From: Pantoea sp. Mb-10
Lineage (GTDB): Bacteria; Pseudomonadota; Gammaproteobacteria; Enterobacterales; Enterobacteriaceae
Assembly: GCF_021272205.1 (NCBI RefSeq)
Contig: NZ_JAJSDX010000005.1
Location: forward strand, 62,001 to 126,000
DNA: 64,000 bases
Direction: 5' to 3'
Positions 46,004 through 54,976 of the stretch are shown here, piece after piece. How positions within the stretch are numbered: position 1 is the stretch's first letter; every line of letters starts with the position of its first letter. The translations under genes were made by a program, and so were the position numbers. The notes beneath the pieces were generated by a model. That model did not search any database. It was not told the DNA's origin and saw only the letters and a program-made list of their open reading frames with translations.

Positions 46004-46747
46004 ATGAAAGTGCATTTGTCGGCCGACTATCAGTCGGAAACTTGGTTTTATCCTGTATATTCTCTCGCGGGCCAGCTGACTGCGGTCGAACTGGTCACGC
46101 AATTTGTGCATGAAAGCGCGCCTGTTACTGTGCCGCAAGATTTGTTACTGCCTCAATTAGATGTTGCTCAGCAATTACGATTACTGCAAAGCCAGATTAT
46201 GCTTCTCGAAAAGTACCGCGACTTTTTTGAGCTACATCAAGTTTTGGCACTGGTGAGAATTGATGATTCGTTGGCCCATACGCTATTAGACAGTGAATTT
46301 TTGCTAAGAAAATTCAAACAGCTTCCCTTTGTGGTGTTTGATATCAGCGAAACGTTTCCGCACTTATCTTTAGGCCGTAAGCAACCGTTATTAGCCGCGC
46401 TGCAGCAGCAATTTCCGCTGTCGCTTTCGCAATTTGGTGCCGGGAAATCCCCCGCGACGGCGGTTTACGAAAATCTGTTTTCGGTGCTCAAACTGGATAA
46501 GGCATTTATTCAGGACTTGGCTAAACGTGCATCTTTTATACCTTTTATTCAGGCCATAATTGATAATTTTTCTGACTACACCAATCAGTTGATTATCTGT
46601 GGCGTCGATGACAATGCAATGCTGGAAAAAGTCAGCATGCTAAACGGGGCACTTTTTCAAGGCAGCCTTTTTTCAGTGGTTAAAGCCGAGCACTTACACG
46701 AGCTGATCGCGCTCGACGGCCATCTGCTTACCCCTTCGCAGCAATAA
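46004..46747 (+). CDS. Degenerate EAL-domain protein, YdiV/RflP-like anti-FlhDC factor
   Basis: A 247-residue single EAL-fold protein. The canonical EAL signature is degenerate (AVELVTQF), as in YdiV, which neither binds nor cleaves c-di-GMP but binds FlhD and directs FlhDC to Clp[32 protein letters not shown] matches the corresponding YdiV segment. Position after nlpC and before selO equals E. coli ydiV. The start is uncertain: ATG 46004 (MKVHLSADY) aligns with E. coli MKIFLENLY, but ATG 45971 is also open and neither has a clear ribosome-binding site. The gene is visibly richer in A+T than its neighbours. An anti-motility role is inferred. Confidence 0.8.
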   Translation: MKVHLSADYQSETWFYPVYSLAGQLTAVELVTQFVHESAPVTVPQDLLLPQLDVAQQLRLLQSQIMLLEKYRDFFELHQVLALVRIDDSLAHTLLDSEFLLRKFKQLPFVVFDISETFPHLSLGRKQPLLAALQQQFPLSLSQFGAGKSPATAVYENLFSVLKLDKAFIQDLAKRASFIPFIQAIIDNFSDYTNQLIICGVDDNAMLEKVSMLNGALFQGSLFSVVKAEHLHELIALDGHLLTPSQQ

Positions 46748-46844
46748 TCCGCTAAACCTGTCTTCCGCACAGGGTCAACGCTACACTAGATCATCCTCTT
46801 TACGCATTACGGGTGGCGCTTTCGCGCGCACCTTTGGAGTGCCG

Positions 46845-48284
46845 ATGCAATTTGTTAACACGTGGCAGCAAGAGCTACAGGGCTTTTATAGCGCGCTGAC
46901 GCCTTCGCCGTTACAGGGCGGGCAGCTGTTTTATCATAACGCCGTGCTGGCGAACGAGATGGCGCTGGATCCGTCTCTATTTACCGGAGCGGGACACGGG
47001 GTCTGGAGCGGCCAGGCGCTGCTGCCGGGCATGTCGCCGCTGGCACAGGTTTACAGCGGCCATCAGTTTGGCGTCTGGGCCGGGCAATTAGGCGATGGGC
47101 GCGGGATTTTATTGGGTGAGCAGCGGCTGGCAAACGGACGTAAGCTGGATTGGCATCTGAAAGGCGCAGGCTTAACCCCTTATTCACGCATGGGAGACGG
47201 ACGGGCAGTGATCCGCTCCAGCGTGCGCGAATTTCTTGCCTCGGAAGCCTTGCATCATTTAGGGATCCCGACCACGCGCGCGTTGACGCTGGCCATCGGC
47301 GATGAGCCGGTCTACCGCGAAACCACAGAGCGCGGCGCTATGCTGATGCGGATTGCCGAGAGCCACCTACGCTTTGGCCACTTCGAACACTTTTGGTATG
47401 CCGGTGAGCCAGAAAAGGTGCAGCAGCTGGCCGATTACGCGATCCGTCACCATTGGCCGCAACTCCATGAGGAGGCCGATCGTTATACGCTATGGTTTAC
47501 CGACATCGTGAAGCGCACCGCACGCCTGATCGCCCAGTGGCAAAGCGTGGGGTTTGCACACGGTGTGATGAATACGGACAACATGTCAATTCTCGGTCTG
47601 ACCCTGGATTACGGTCCCTTTGGTTTCCTCGACGACTACCAGCCTCACTTTATCTGCAACCACAGCGATTATCAGGGACGCTATGCGTTTGATAATCAGC
47701 CGATGATTGGACTGTGGAACCTGAACCGTCTGGCGCACGCCCTTTCTGGACTGATGAATACCGAGCAGCTCAAGCAGGCGCTGAGCCATTACGAGCCGGA
47801 ATTGATGCGCGAGTGGGGGGAAAAGATGCGCGCCAAGCTGGGGCTATTAACGGCCGACGAGCGTGATAACGCGATTCTGACCGAACTGCTGTCGCTGATG
47901 ACCCAAGAACACAGTGACTATACGCTGACCTTCCGCCTGCTGAGTGACACCCAACAGCATGCGCATCGATCGCCGCTGCGTGATGAGTTTATCGATCGTA
48001 ACGCGTTCGACCACTGGTATTCTCGCTATCGCGAGCGCCTGCTGCAGGACGGCGCCTCTGACGAACAGCGACAGGCGGTAATGAAAGCGGCGAACCCAGC
48101 GGTGGTGCTGCGCAATTACCTCGCGCAGCAGGTCATTGAACAGGTCGAGCAGGGCGACCGCTCGGCGCTTAAGGCACTGCATGCGGCGTTACAGCAGCCG
48201 TTTAGCGAAACTGCCGAGAACGCAGCGTTTCGCCAGCGGCCGCCGGAGTGGGGAAAAACGCTGGAGGTCAGCTGCTCCAGCTAA
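46845..48284 (+). CDS. selO: Protein adenylyltransferase SelO (YdiU)
   Basis: Pseudokinase-fold enzyme that transfers AMP to protein Ser/Thr/Tyr, linked to redox homeostasis. The 479 residues compare with 478 in E. coli. Hallmarks are [37 protein letters not shown] and [15 protein letters not shown] with the metal-binding Asn/Asp, [12 protein letters not shown]. The C-terminus is VSCSS, with Cys at the position that is selenocysteine in eukaryotic SelO. ATG 46845 lies five bases after GGAG; a GTG two codons earlier is too close. It ends four bases from the convergent aroH. Confidence 0.95.
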   Translation: MQFVNTWQQELQGFYSALTPSPLQGGQLFYHNAVLANEMALDPSLFTGAGHGVWSGQALLPGMSPLAQVYSGHQFGVWAGQLGDGRGILLGEQRLANGRKLDWHLKGAGLTPYSRMGDGRAVIRSSVREFLASEALHHLGIPTTRALTLAIGDEPVYRETTERGAMLMRIAESHLRFGHFEHFWYAGEPEKVQQLADYAIRHHWPQLHEEADRYTLWFTDIVKRTARLIAQWQSVGFAHGVMNTDNMSILGLTLDYGPFGFLDDYQPHFICNHSDYQGRYAFDNQPMIGLWNLNRLAHALSGLMNTEQLKQALSHYEPELMREWGEKMRAKLGLLTADERDNAILTELLSLMTQEHSDYTLTFRLLSDTQQHAHRSPLRDEFIDRNAFDHWYSRYRERLLQDGASDEQRQAVMKAANPAVVLRNYLAQQVIEQVEQGDRSALKALHAALQQPFSETAENAAFRQRPPEWGKTLEVSCSS

Positions 48285-48288
48285 CGCA

Positions 48289-49335
48289 TCAGAAACGGCT
48301 GTCGACAGCGGCAGCCAGCGTTTCCAGCACCTGCACGCTCTGCGCCCAGCTAAGGCAGGGATCGGTAATCGATTGGCCATAGCGTAAGGGTTCGCCGGAC
48401 ACGACTTTCTGGTTGCCCTCCTGCAAGAAACTTTCAATCATCACACCGGCAATGGCGGACGATCCGGCGCGAATTTGCGCGGCGACATCCTCAGCGACGT
48501 CGCGCTGGCGCAGATGCTGTTTCAGACAGTTTGCGTGGCTAAAATCAATAACCAACTGTTCCGGCAGGGCGTATTGACGCAGATTAGCGGCCGCGGCGGC
48601 GACATCCTCCGCGTGATAGTTGGGTGCGCGACCGCCGCGCAAAATCACGTGACCGTGCGGGTTTCCGCTGGTCTGATAAATCGTCATCTGTCCACGCTTA
48701 TCCGGCGAGAGGAACATGTGGCTGGCGCGCGCCGCGCGAATGGCGTCCACGGCAATTTGAACGTTGCCGTCGGTGCCGTTTTTGAATCCCACCGGGCAGG
48801 AGAGTGCCGAGGCCATCTCGCGGTGAATTTGGCTTTCGGTGGTGCGCGCGCCGATGGCGCCCCAGCTAATCAAATCGGCAATAAACTGCCCGATCACCAT
48901 ATCCAGAAATTCGGTGGCGGTCGGCATGCCGAGGGCGTTGATATCTAACAGCAGCTTGCGCGCGATAGCGATACCGCGATTGACGTCAAAACTGCCGTTC
49001 AGATCGGGATCGGAAATTAACCCTTTCCAGCCGACCACCGTGCGCGGCTTTTCAAAGTACGCGCGCATCACGATCTCAAGACGATCCGCAAAGCGCTCGC
49101 GCATCTCGTTGAGGCGCTGCGCATACTCCAGCGCGGCAACCGGATCGTGCAGCGAGCATGGGCCGATCACCACCAGCAGGCGCGGGTCAGCGCCGGTTAA
49201 AATGCGCGCGATGCGCTGACGCGCAGCGGTGATATTGTCCGCGATGTTAGGTGCAAGGGGATGGGCCTCCGCCAGTTCGGCTGGCGTCAGCAGGCTTCCA
49301 ATACGCGCGGTGCGTAACTCATCAGTTTTGTTCAT
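48289..49335 (-). CDS. aroH: 3-deoxy-7-phosphoheptulonate (DAHP) synthase AroH
   Basis: First enzyme of aromatic amino-acid synthesis: phosphoenolpyruvate plus erythrose 4-phosphate give DAHP. The 348 residues equal E. coli AroH. Motifs are VVIGPCSLHDPVAALEYA, KPRTVVGWKGLISDPDLNG, PTATEFLDM, SWGAIGARTTESQ and FSHANCLKQH. AroF, AroG and AroH are similar; the start MNKTDELRTARI and its place next to ppsR-ppsA identify it as the Trp-sensitive AroH type. No TrpR operator was recognised upstream. ATG is chosen over a TTG four codons earlier. Confidence 0.93.
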   Translation of the reverse strand: MNKTDELRTARIGSLLTPAELAEAHPLAPNIADNITAARQRIARILTGADPRLLVVIGPCSLHDPVAALEYAQRLNEMRERFADRLEIVMRAYFEKPRTVVGWKGLISDPDLNGSFDVNRGIAIARKLLLDINALGMPTATEFLDMVIGQFIADLISWGAIGARTTESQIHREMASALSCPVGFKNGTDGNVQIAVDAIRAARASHMFLSPDKRGQMTIYQTSGNPHGHVILRGGRAPNYHAEDVAAAAANLRQYALPEQLVIDFSHANCLKQHLRQRDVAEDVAAQIRAGSSAIAGVMIESFLQEGNQKVVSGEPLRYGQSITDPCLSWAQSVQVLETLAAAVDSRF

Positions 49336-49482
49336 GGTGATTCTCAAAAAGTGTCTTCACAGCGGTGAAATACCGGGAAGTGATGAGATTCACAATAAAG
49401 CAAACGTCCGCAAATTCAAGCCACTACTTGCAATGCCAGCCCATCTTAACGGAAGCCCGCCTTTACGCAGGCTGAGAGCCAA

Positions 49483-50310
49483 TTAATACATGCTGCGGCG
49501 CAGTCCCATGATATCGAGAATTTTGGTCGCAATTTCCTCCACCGAATAATTGGTGCTGTTTAAATAGCGTATCTGGTGGGTGCGGAATAAGGCTTCGACT
49601 TCGCCTACTTCAAGGCGGCACTGGCGCATTGAGGCGTAGCGCGTATTTTCTGCTCGCTCTTGACGGATAGCCGATAGACGCTCTGGATCGATAGTCAGCC
49701 CGAACAGTTTATGCTGATGCGCGCGCAGGGCCGGCGGTAATGTCAAATTATCCATATCGTCAGCAATAAAGGGATAGTTTGCGGCGCGCACGCCAAACTG
49801 CATCGCCAGGTAGAGGCTGGTGGGCGTTTTGCCGCAGCGGGAGACGCCCAGCAGAATGACCTGCGCATCTTCAAGGCCTCGCAGCGAGATGCCGTCGTCA
49901 TGCGCCAGCGTATAATCAATGGCGGCGATACGCGCGTCATATTTTCCCAGATTGCTGGCGGTCAGGCCGTGCGTTCGGTGGGCGACCGGCATCGAGGCCA
50001 CCCCCAGCTCGCTTTGCAGCGGTGCCACCAGTGCCTGGACGATATCCTGGCAGAAGCCCTCGCTTTGCAAAATGATCTCACGCACATCAGGCGTGACGAT
50101 GGAGAAAAACACCAGCGGGCGAACGCCGCTCTGTTGATATAGCGCATTGATCTGCGCTTTAACGGCCTGCGCGCGCTGCACATTCTCGACAAACGGCAGG
50201 GTGACGCTATTGATCGCCACCGGAAACTGCGAGAGCACCGCGTGGCCTAGCACTTCCGCCGTAATGGCGGTGCCATCAGAAATATAAAAGACACTGCGTT
50301 CTGTACTCAT
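49483..50310 (-). CDS. ppsR: PEP synthase regulatory kinase/pyrophosphorylase PpsR
   Basis: DUF299-family bifunctional enzyme that inactivates PpsA by ADP-dependent threonine phosphorylation and reactivates it by Pi-dependent dephosphorylation. The 275 residues compare with 277 in E. coli. It has the P-loop [15 protein letters not shown], an N-terminal [14 protein letters not shown] and a C-terminal [16 protein letters not shown]. It is divergent from its target ppsA, as in E. coli, so the pair is physically linked. Confidence 0.96.
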   Translation of the reverse strand: MSTERSVFYISDGTAITAEVLGHAVLSQFPVAINSVTLPFVENVQRAQAVKAQINALYQQSGVRPLVFFSIVTPDVREIILQSEGFCQDIVQALVAPLQSELGVASMPVAHRTHGLTASNLGKYDARIAAIDYTLAHDDGISLRGLEDAQVILLGVSRCGKTPTSLYLAMQFGVRAANYPFIADDMDNLTLPPALRAHQHKLFGLTIDPERLSAIRQERAENTRYASMRQCRLEVGEVEALFRTHQIRYLNSTNYSVEEIATKILDIMGLRRSMY

Positions 50311-50758
50311 GCTCTCGCCATTCCTTATAAGGGTAACCGGGACGCCACATTATCAATTTCATTTCATCGTCACGTTATCTGAAATGGAATATCCATATTG
50401 TCGTTAAGCGCAGCGAAATGCGGTTATCGCCGCTCATACCATTTTAGATGAAATGCCATTTTAAAATTCCGTTATTTTCTACTCACCTTTCTTTTTGTCT
50501 TAAATAAAGTGGCGGCGCGTTGCGCAACAGAAACATGCGTTAAGTGTATGAATCATTGAAAAATGTAGCGTAAGCAATTTGTTAGCGCTAAATAGTCCAC
50601 TTGCGCAACATCCTTTTAAATGGGAAGTAATCTGAATTTAAATTTCTTTTCCTGCTTTAACGATTCAACACTTAGTCTTTATTTTGCGAGTGTGCCAGGC
50701 TGCTGAGGCGAATAGCAAAATATTCCATGTGCTCCAATCATTTAAAAGGATAATCTCA
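50311..50758. promoter_or_regulatory. Divergent ppsR-ppsA control region with Cra-like site
   Basis: A 448-bp A+T-rich gap without a gene. TGAATCATTGAA (50549-50560) resembles a Cra (FruR) operator such as TGAATCGTTTCA; in E. coli, Cra activates ppsA under gluconeogenic growth. Several TGAAAT/ATTTCA words occur near 50355-50460, without clear meaning. Confidence 0.4.
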
Positions 50759-53149
50759 ATGTCCAATCAAGACCAACAGTCGCTAGTGCTCTGGTATAAC
50801 CAGCTTGGCATGCATGATGTTGATCGGGTGGGAGGCAAAAATGCGTCCCTGGGAGAAATGATTACGAATTTGTCGTCGCTGGGCGTATCCGTGCCTAACG
50901 GCTTCGCGACCACGTCTTGGGCGTTTAATCAGTTTCTCGATCAAAGCGGACTGAACCAGCGTATTTATGCATTGCTGGATAAGACAGAGATTGATGACGT
51001 TGAAGCGCTGGCCGTCGCCGGCAAGCAAATTCGTCAGTGGGTAGTGGAAACGCCATTCCAGCCAGAACTGGAACAGGCCATTCGCGCGGCCTATGAGCAG
51101 CTCTCCGCCGATGATGCCGAGGCCTCGTTTGCGGTGCGCTCCTCCGCTACGGCAGAAGATATGCCCGATGCGTCTTTTGCCGGTCAGCAGGAGACGTTCC
51201 TGAATGTGCAGGGTTTTGAGGCCATCCTGGTGGCGGTGAAACACGTCTACGCCTCGCTGTTTAACGATCGCGCTATCTCCTATCGCGTACACCAGGGCTA
51301 TGACCACCGCGGCGTCGCGCTGTCGGCGGGGATTCAGCGCATGGTGCGATCCGATCTTGCCTCCTCGGGTGTCATGTTTACCATTGATACTGAATCCGGT
51401 TTCGACCAGGTGGTGTTTATCACGTCGGCGTTTGGCTTGGGCGAGATGGTGGTGCAAGGTGCGGTGAACCCGGATGAGTTTTACGTTCACAAACCCACGC
51501 TGGCCGCAGGTCGTCCGGCGATTGTGCGGCGCACTATGGGCTCAAAAAAGATTCGCATGGTCTATGCCGATTCCCAGCAGCATGGCGAGCAAGTGCGCAT
51601 TGAAGATGTCGATGTTAGCGAGCGTGACCGCTTTAGTCTGACCGACGACGAAGTGCAGGCGCTGGCGCATCAGGCGGTATTGATTGAGCAGCACTACAAA
51701 CGGCCGATGGACATCGAATGGGCGAAGGACGGCCATACCGGCAAGCTGTTTATCGTTCAGGCACGTCCAGAGACGGTGCGCTCAAACGGCCAAGTAATGG
51801 AACGCTATAACCTCCAGAGCAAAGGCAATGTGCTGGTTGAAGGGCGCGCTATTGGCCACCGCATTGGGGCTGGCACCGTGAAGGTTATCCACGATATCAG
51901 TGAAATGCATCGCATTGAAAAGGGCGATGTGCTGGTGACCGATATGACCGATCCCGACTGGGAACCGATCATGAAAAAGGCCGCCGCTATCGTCACTAAT
52001 CGCGGAGGACGCACCTGTCACGCCGCAATTATCGCCCGCGAACTCGGCATCCCGGCCGTGGTGGGCTGTGGCGATGCCACTGACCATTTGCAAGATGGGC
52101 GTGCGGTGACGGTGTCTTGTGCCGAAGGCGATACCGGCTATGTGTATCAAGACCTACTGGATTTTGACGTGACCAGCTCGCAGGTGGATAAGCTGCCCGC
52201 GCTACCGCTGAAAATCATGATGAACGTCGGCAACCCGGATCGCGCTTTTGATTTCGCCTGTCTGCCTAACGAAGGCGTCGGCCTCGCGCGTCTGGAGTTT
52301 ATTATTAACCGCATGATTGGTGTACACCCCAGGGCGCTATTGGAATTTGACGATCAAACGCCTGAAATTCAGGCGCAGATTCGTCAAATGATGAAAGGCT
52401 TTGACAATCCGGTTGAGTTTTATGTGGCGCGGCTCACGGAAGGTATTGCCACGCTGGGCGCCGCATTTGCGCCAAAGCGGGTTATCGTGCGTCTTTCTGA
52501 CTTTAAATCTAACGAGTACGCCAATCTGGTGGGCGGAGAGCGTTATGAACCCGAAGAGGAGAACCCCATGTTGGGCTTCCGCGGAGCAGGGCGCTACGTC
52601 GCTGACAGCTTCCGCGACTGCTTCGCGCTTGAGTGCGAAGCCGTGAAGCGCGTACGCAACGAGATGGGGCTCACCAACGTTGAAATTATGGTGCCGTTCG
52701 TGAGGACGGTCGATCAGGCGGCGGCCGTGGTAGAAGAGTTAGGCCGGCAGGGTTTAAAGCGCGGTGAAAACGGGCTGAAAATCATCATGATGTGCGAGAT
52801 CCCTTCCAACGCCTTACTGGCAGAACAGTTCCTCGAGCATTTTGACGGCTTCTCAATTGGCTCCAACGACATGACGCAGCTCACGCTGGGCCTTGACCGC
52901 GATTCCGGCGTTGTCTCGGCACTGTTTGACGAGCGTAACGATGCGGTAAAAGCCTTGCTTGCTATGTCGATCCAGGCGGCAAAAAAACAGGGCAAATATG
53001 TGGGCATTTGTGGTCAGGGACCGTCGGATCACCAAGATTTTGCGGCCTGGCTGATGGAGCAGGGTATAGATAGCCTGTCGCTCAACCCGGATACCGTGGT
53101 GGAAACATGGGTAAACCTGGCGGAGCTACATGCTTCTCGAACATCCTGA
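50759..53149 (+). CDS. ppsA: Phosphoenolpyruvate synthase PpsA
   Basis: Gluconeogenic enzyme: pyruvate plus ATP and water give PEP, AMP and phosphate. The 796 residues compare with 792 in E. coli. Three domains are seen: an N-terminal ATP-binding domain (to about 350; [30 protein letters not shown]), a mobile phosphohistidine domain with H421 ([15 protein letters not shown]), and a C-terminal PEP/pyruvate barrel ([28 protein letters not shown]). ATG 50759 lies eight bases after AAAGGA; an in-frame GTG at 50684 is discounted. The threonine modified by PpsR lies two residues before H421. Confidence 0.97.
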   Translation: MSNQDQQSLVLWYNQLGMHDVDRVGGKNASLGEMITNLSSLGVSVPNGFATTSWAFNQFLDQSGLNQRIYALLDKTEIDDVEALAVAGKQIRQWVVETPFQPELEQAIRAAYEQLSADDAEASFAVRSSATAEDMPDASFAGQQETFLNVQGFEAILVAVKHVYASLFNDRAISYRVHQGYDHRGVALSAGIQRMVRSDLASSGVMFTIDTESGFDQVVFITSAFGLGEMVVQGAVNPDEFYVHKPTLAAGRPAIVRRTMGSKKIRMVYADSQQHGEQVRIEDVDVSERDRFSLTDDEVQALAHQAVLIEQHYKRPMDIEWAKDGHTGKLFIVQARPETVRSNGQVMERYNLQSKGNVLVEGRAIGHRIGAGTVKVIHDISEMHRIEKGDVLVTDMTDPDWEPIMKKAAAIVTNRGGRTCHAAIIARELGIPAVVGCGDATDHLQDGRAVTVSCAEGDTGYVYQDLLDFDVTSSQVDKLPALPLKIMMNVGNPDRAFDFACLPNEGVGLARLEFIINRMIGVHPRALLEFDDQTPEIQAQIRQMMKGFDNPVEFYVARLTEGIATLGAAFAPKRVIVRLSDFKSNEYANLVGGERYEPEEENPMLGFRGAGRYVADSFRDCFALECEAVKRVRNEMGLTNVEIMVPFVRTVDQAAAVVEELGRQGLKRGENGLKIIMMCEIPSNALLAEQFLEHFDGFSIGSNDMTQLTLGLDRDSGVVSALFDERNDAVKALLAMSIQAAKKQGKYVGICGQGPSDHQDFAAWLMEQGIDSLSLNPDTVVETWVNLAELHASRTS

Positions 53150-53199
53150 CGCGCTAAAATCCGGCTGCGCAGCAAGCCCAGTGTGACCGAAGTGAAACA

Positions 53200-53232
53200 G
53201 TTAAGGCCAGCGATGCTGGCCTTAACATTTTA
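53200..53232 (+). terminator. Intrinsic terminator of ppsA
   Basis: Twelve-base-pair stem GTTAAGGCCAGC / GCTGGCCTTAAC (53200-53211 with 53215-53226), loop GAT, then a short T-rich tail. It lies 50 bp after ppsA and abuts the minus-strand terminator of rprA. Confidence 0.88.
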
Positions 53233-53245
53233 AAGCATTGAGGCA

Positions 53246-53352
53246 AAAAAAAAGCCCATCACAGGGGATGGGCAAAGACTACACACAGCAATTCTTTACT
53301 CTACTCAGGGGAAAAAGGGTTGTTAAAAATCAGTAGGTTGATTTCAAACAGT
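53246..53352 (-). ncRNA. rprA: RprA small regulatory RNA
   Basis: The minus strand matches E. coli RprA as I recall it. A 3' block AATTGCTGTGTGTAGTCTTT is followed by the terminator GCCCATC-N6-GATGGGC and nine T residues (ending near 53246). A middle CCCCTGAGT block is conserved, and a 5' hairpin GAAATCAAC...TTGATTTT-like is present with some changes. The length of about 107 nt fits (E. coli about 105). RprA is an Hfq-binding RNA that activates rpoS translation and is induced by the Rcs phosphorelay. Its place between ppsA and ydiK agrees with E. coli, where rprA adjoins ydiK. The 5' end is inferred. Confidence 0.88.
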
Positions 53353-53387
53353 AGATTCATGTTATTCACCGCCGCCCCTTGCGTCTT

Positions 53388-53401
53388 TAAGAATCCTCTT
53401 A
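53388..53401 (-). promoter_or_regulatory. RcsB box of rprA
   Basis: TAAGAGGATTCTTA (minus strand) has palindromic TAAGA/TCTTA arms and matches the RcsB-type box. It lies about 36-49 bases upstream of the inferred RprA start; a possible -10, TAACAT, is at 53359-53364. In E. coli, RcsB activates rprA from such a position. The remaining 260 bp to ydiK contain nothing I recognise. Confidence 0.7.
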
Positions 53402-53661
53402 TTAGTTTAAAGCTGATAATCTTTTTCTCGCTGCGGTAGGGGAACGGTTGATTAATTCAGTGCAAAAAGTAATCATTTAATGCCTTAAAACTGCGGTTAA
53501 CCGTGAAGAACGGGTTTTTTCTTAAAAGTTGCTTATGGAAAAAAGAAAATAGCCGCAGGGAAAGAAAAAGTGGCGCCAATTCCGTTAGCGCGGCTGTAGT
53601 AACGTTGTGGGGTCAAATGTGCGGGAGCGGTGCGGCGCGCATGGCACCGCACAGAAGAACG

Positions 53662-54774
53662 TTAGCGTAACTCGTCGTCATGCTCAGCTAACGCCTCAAT
53701 CGCAATGTCAGGCGCATCATTCGGCGCCGGTGACTCATGCATCCAGACCGAGACCAAACGATAGGATACCGCCAACACAACCGGACCGATAAACAGCCCA
53801 ATCATGCCAAAGGCGATCAGGCCGCCGATGACGCCGGACAGAATCAATATCATTGGCAGGTCGGCGCCCATACGAATCAGCATCGGGCGCAACACATTAT
53901 CCAGCGTGCCGACCACGCAACTCCAGATCAGTAGCACGGTGCCCCAAGTGGTGTCGCCGCTCCAGTAGAGCCAGATAATAGCGGGGACCAGCACGATCAG
54001 TGGCCCCAGCTGCACCAGGCAGGTTAAGATCATCAAGACGGTCAGCAATGTGGCATAAGGAATGCCGGACACGGCCAGCCCAATTCCCCCTAATACCCCT
54101 TGAACCAGCGCGGTGACCACTACGCCGAGCGCCACGGCGCGAATCGCCTGGCCGGCCAGCAGCACTGCCGCATCACCGCGCGCACCGCCCATGCGATAGG
54201 CAAAATGGCGAATGCCAAAACCCACTTGCTCGCCGCGCCAGTAAAGGAGCACGCTGAACAGCAGCATCAGGCCTAAATGCAGCATGAAGCGGCCAAAATG
54301 ACCGGCCTGCGCCACAAAGAAACCGGTGGTGCGGCCGATGTAGGGTTGAACCTGCCGCATAATGGCAGCGCCGCCGCCATCCACCATTTTGTGGTAGTTA
54401 AGGTAGGCTTTATGGCCGACATAGGGAATTTCCCGTAGCCACGCGAAATCAGGCAGTACCAAGTGACGCTGCGTCGCCCAGGCAATGACCGGTGCGCTAT
54501 TATCAATCAGGCTGCTTACCAGGAGGGCAATCGGAATAATAAAGAGCAGTAATAACAGCAGTGTCATGGCGATAACCGCCAGCGAGCGCCGTCCCCACAG
54601 CAGGTGCTGCAAACGTATCATCAGCGGCCAGGTCGCGATAACCACCATGCTCGCCCACGCAAAGCCGAGGATAAAGGGCCACACCACCCAGAGCGAGGCG
54701 ACCATCATAATCAGCATGAACATCAGCGAAAACAGGAGTTGCGGTAAATCCATACCGCGTTGCAGGCTTTTCAT
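53662..54774 (-). CDS. ydiK: AI-2E family inner-membrane transporter YdiK
   Basis: A 370-residue polytopic protein of the AI-2E/PerM (UPF0118) family with about seven or eight helices. It shows high similarity to E. coli YdiK in FILGFAWASMVVIATWP, DAAVLLAGQAIRAVALGVVV and TLDNVLRPMLIRMGADLP. The transport substrate is unproven. ATG 54774 matches the family; TTG and GTG alternatives lie a few codons upstream, so the start is not certain. It is divergent from ydiJ. Confidence 0.93.
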   Translation of the reverse strand: MKSLQRGMDLPQLLFSLMFMLIMMVASLWVVWPFILGFAWASMVVIATWPLMIRLQHLLWGRRSLAVIAMTLLLLLLFIIPIALLVSSLIDNSAPVIAWATQRHLVLPDFAWLREIPYVGHKAYLNYHKMVDGGGAAIMRQVQPYIGRTTGFFVAQAGHFGRFMLHLGLMLLFSVLLYWRGEQVGFGIRHFAYRMGGARGDAAVLLAGQAIRAVALGVVVTALVQGVLGGIGLAVSGIPYATLLTVLMILTCLVQLGPLIVLVPAIIWLYWSGDTTWGTVLLIWSCVVGTLDNVLRPMLIRMGADLPMILILSGVIGGLIAFGMIGLFIGPVVLAVSYRLVSVWMHESPAPNDAPDIAIEALAEHDDELR

Positions 54775-54976
54775 CACAGCGTAAGACCTCAATTGACCCT
54801 TTCAGCTAGGGTGCGATGTACTGACTCAATGATGAGCTATTTCCTGAAAATTAAACAGAAAAAAGCGTCGCCCCCCGGTGGCTTTCCTTAAAACGCAGCA
54901 GCGTGGCAAAAAATATGATAAAACCACAGGCTGATAAAATCGCTACGCAAACGTTTACAACTTCTCGGTCACGCAA

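Noticed and set aside
53244..53273. Second terminator for ppsA
   Set aside because: The T run is on the minus strand and the hairpin is the 3' end of RprA.
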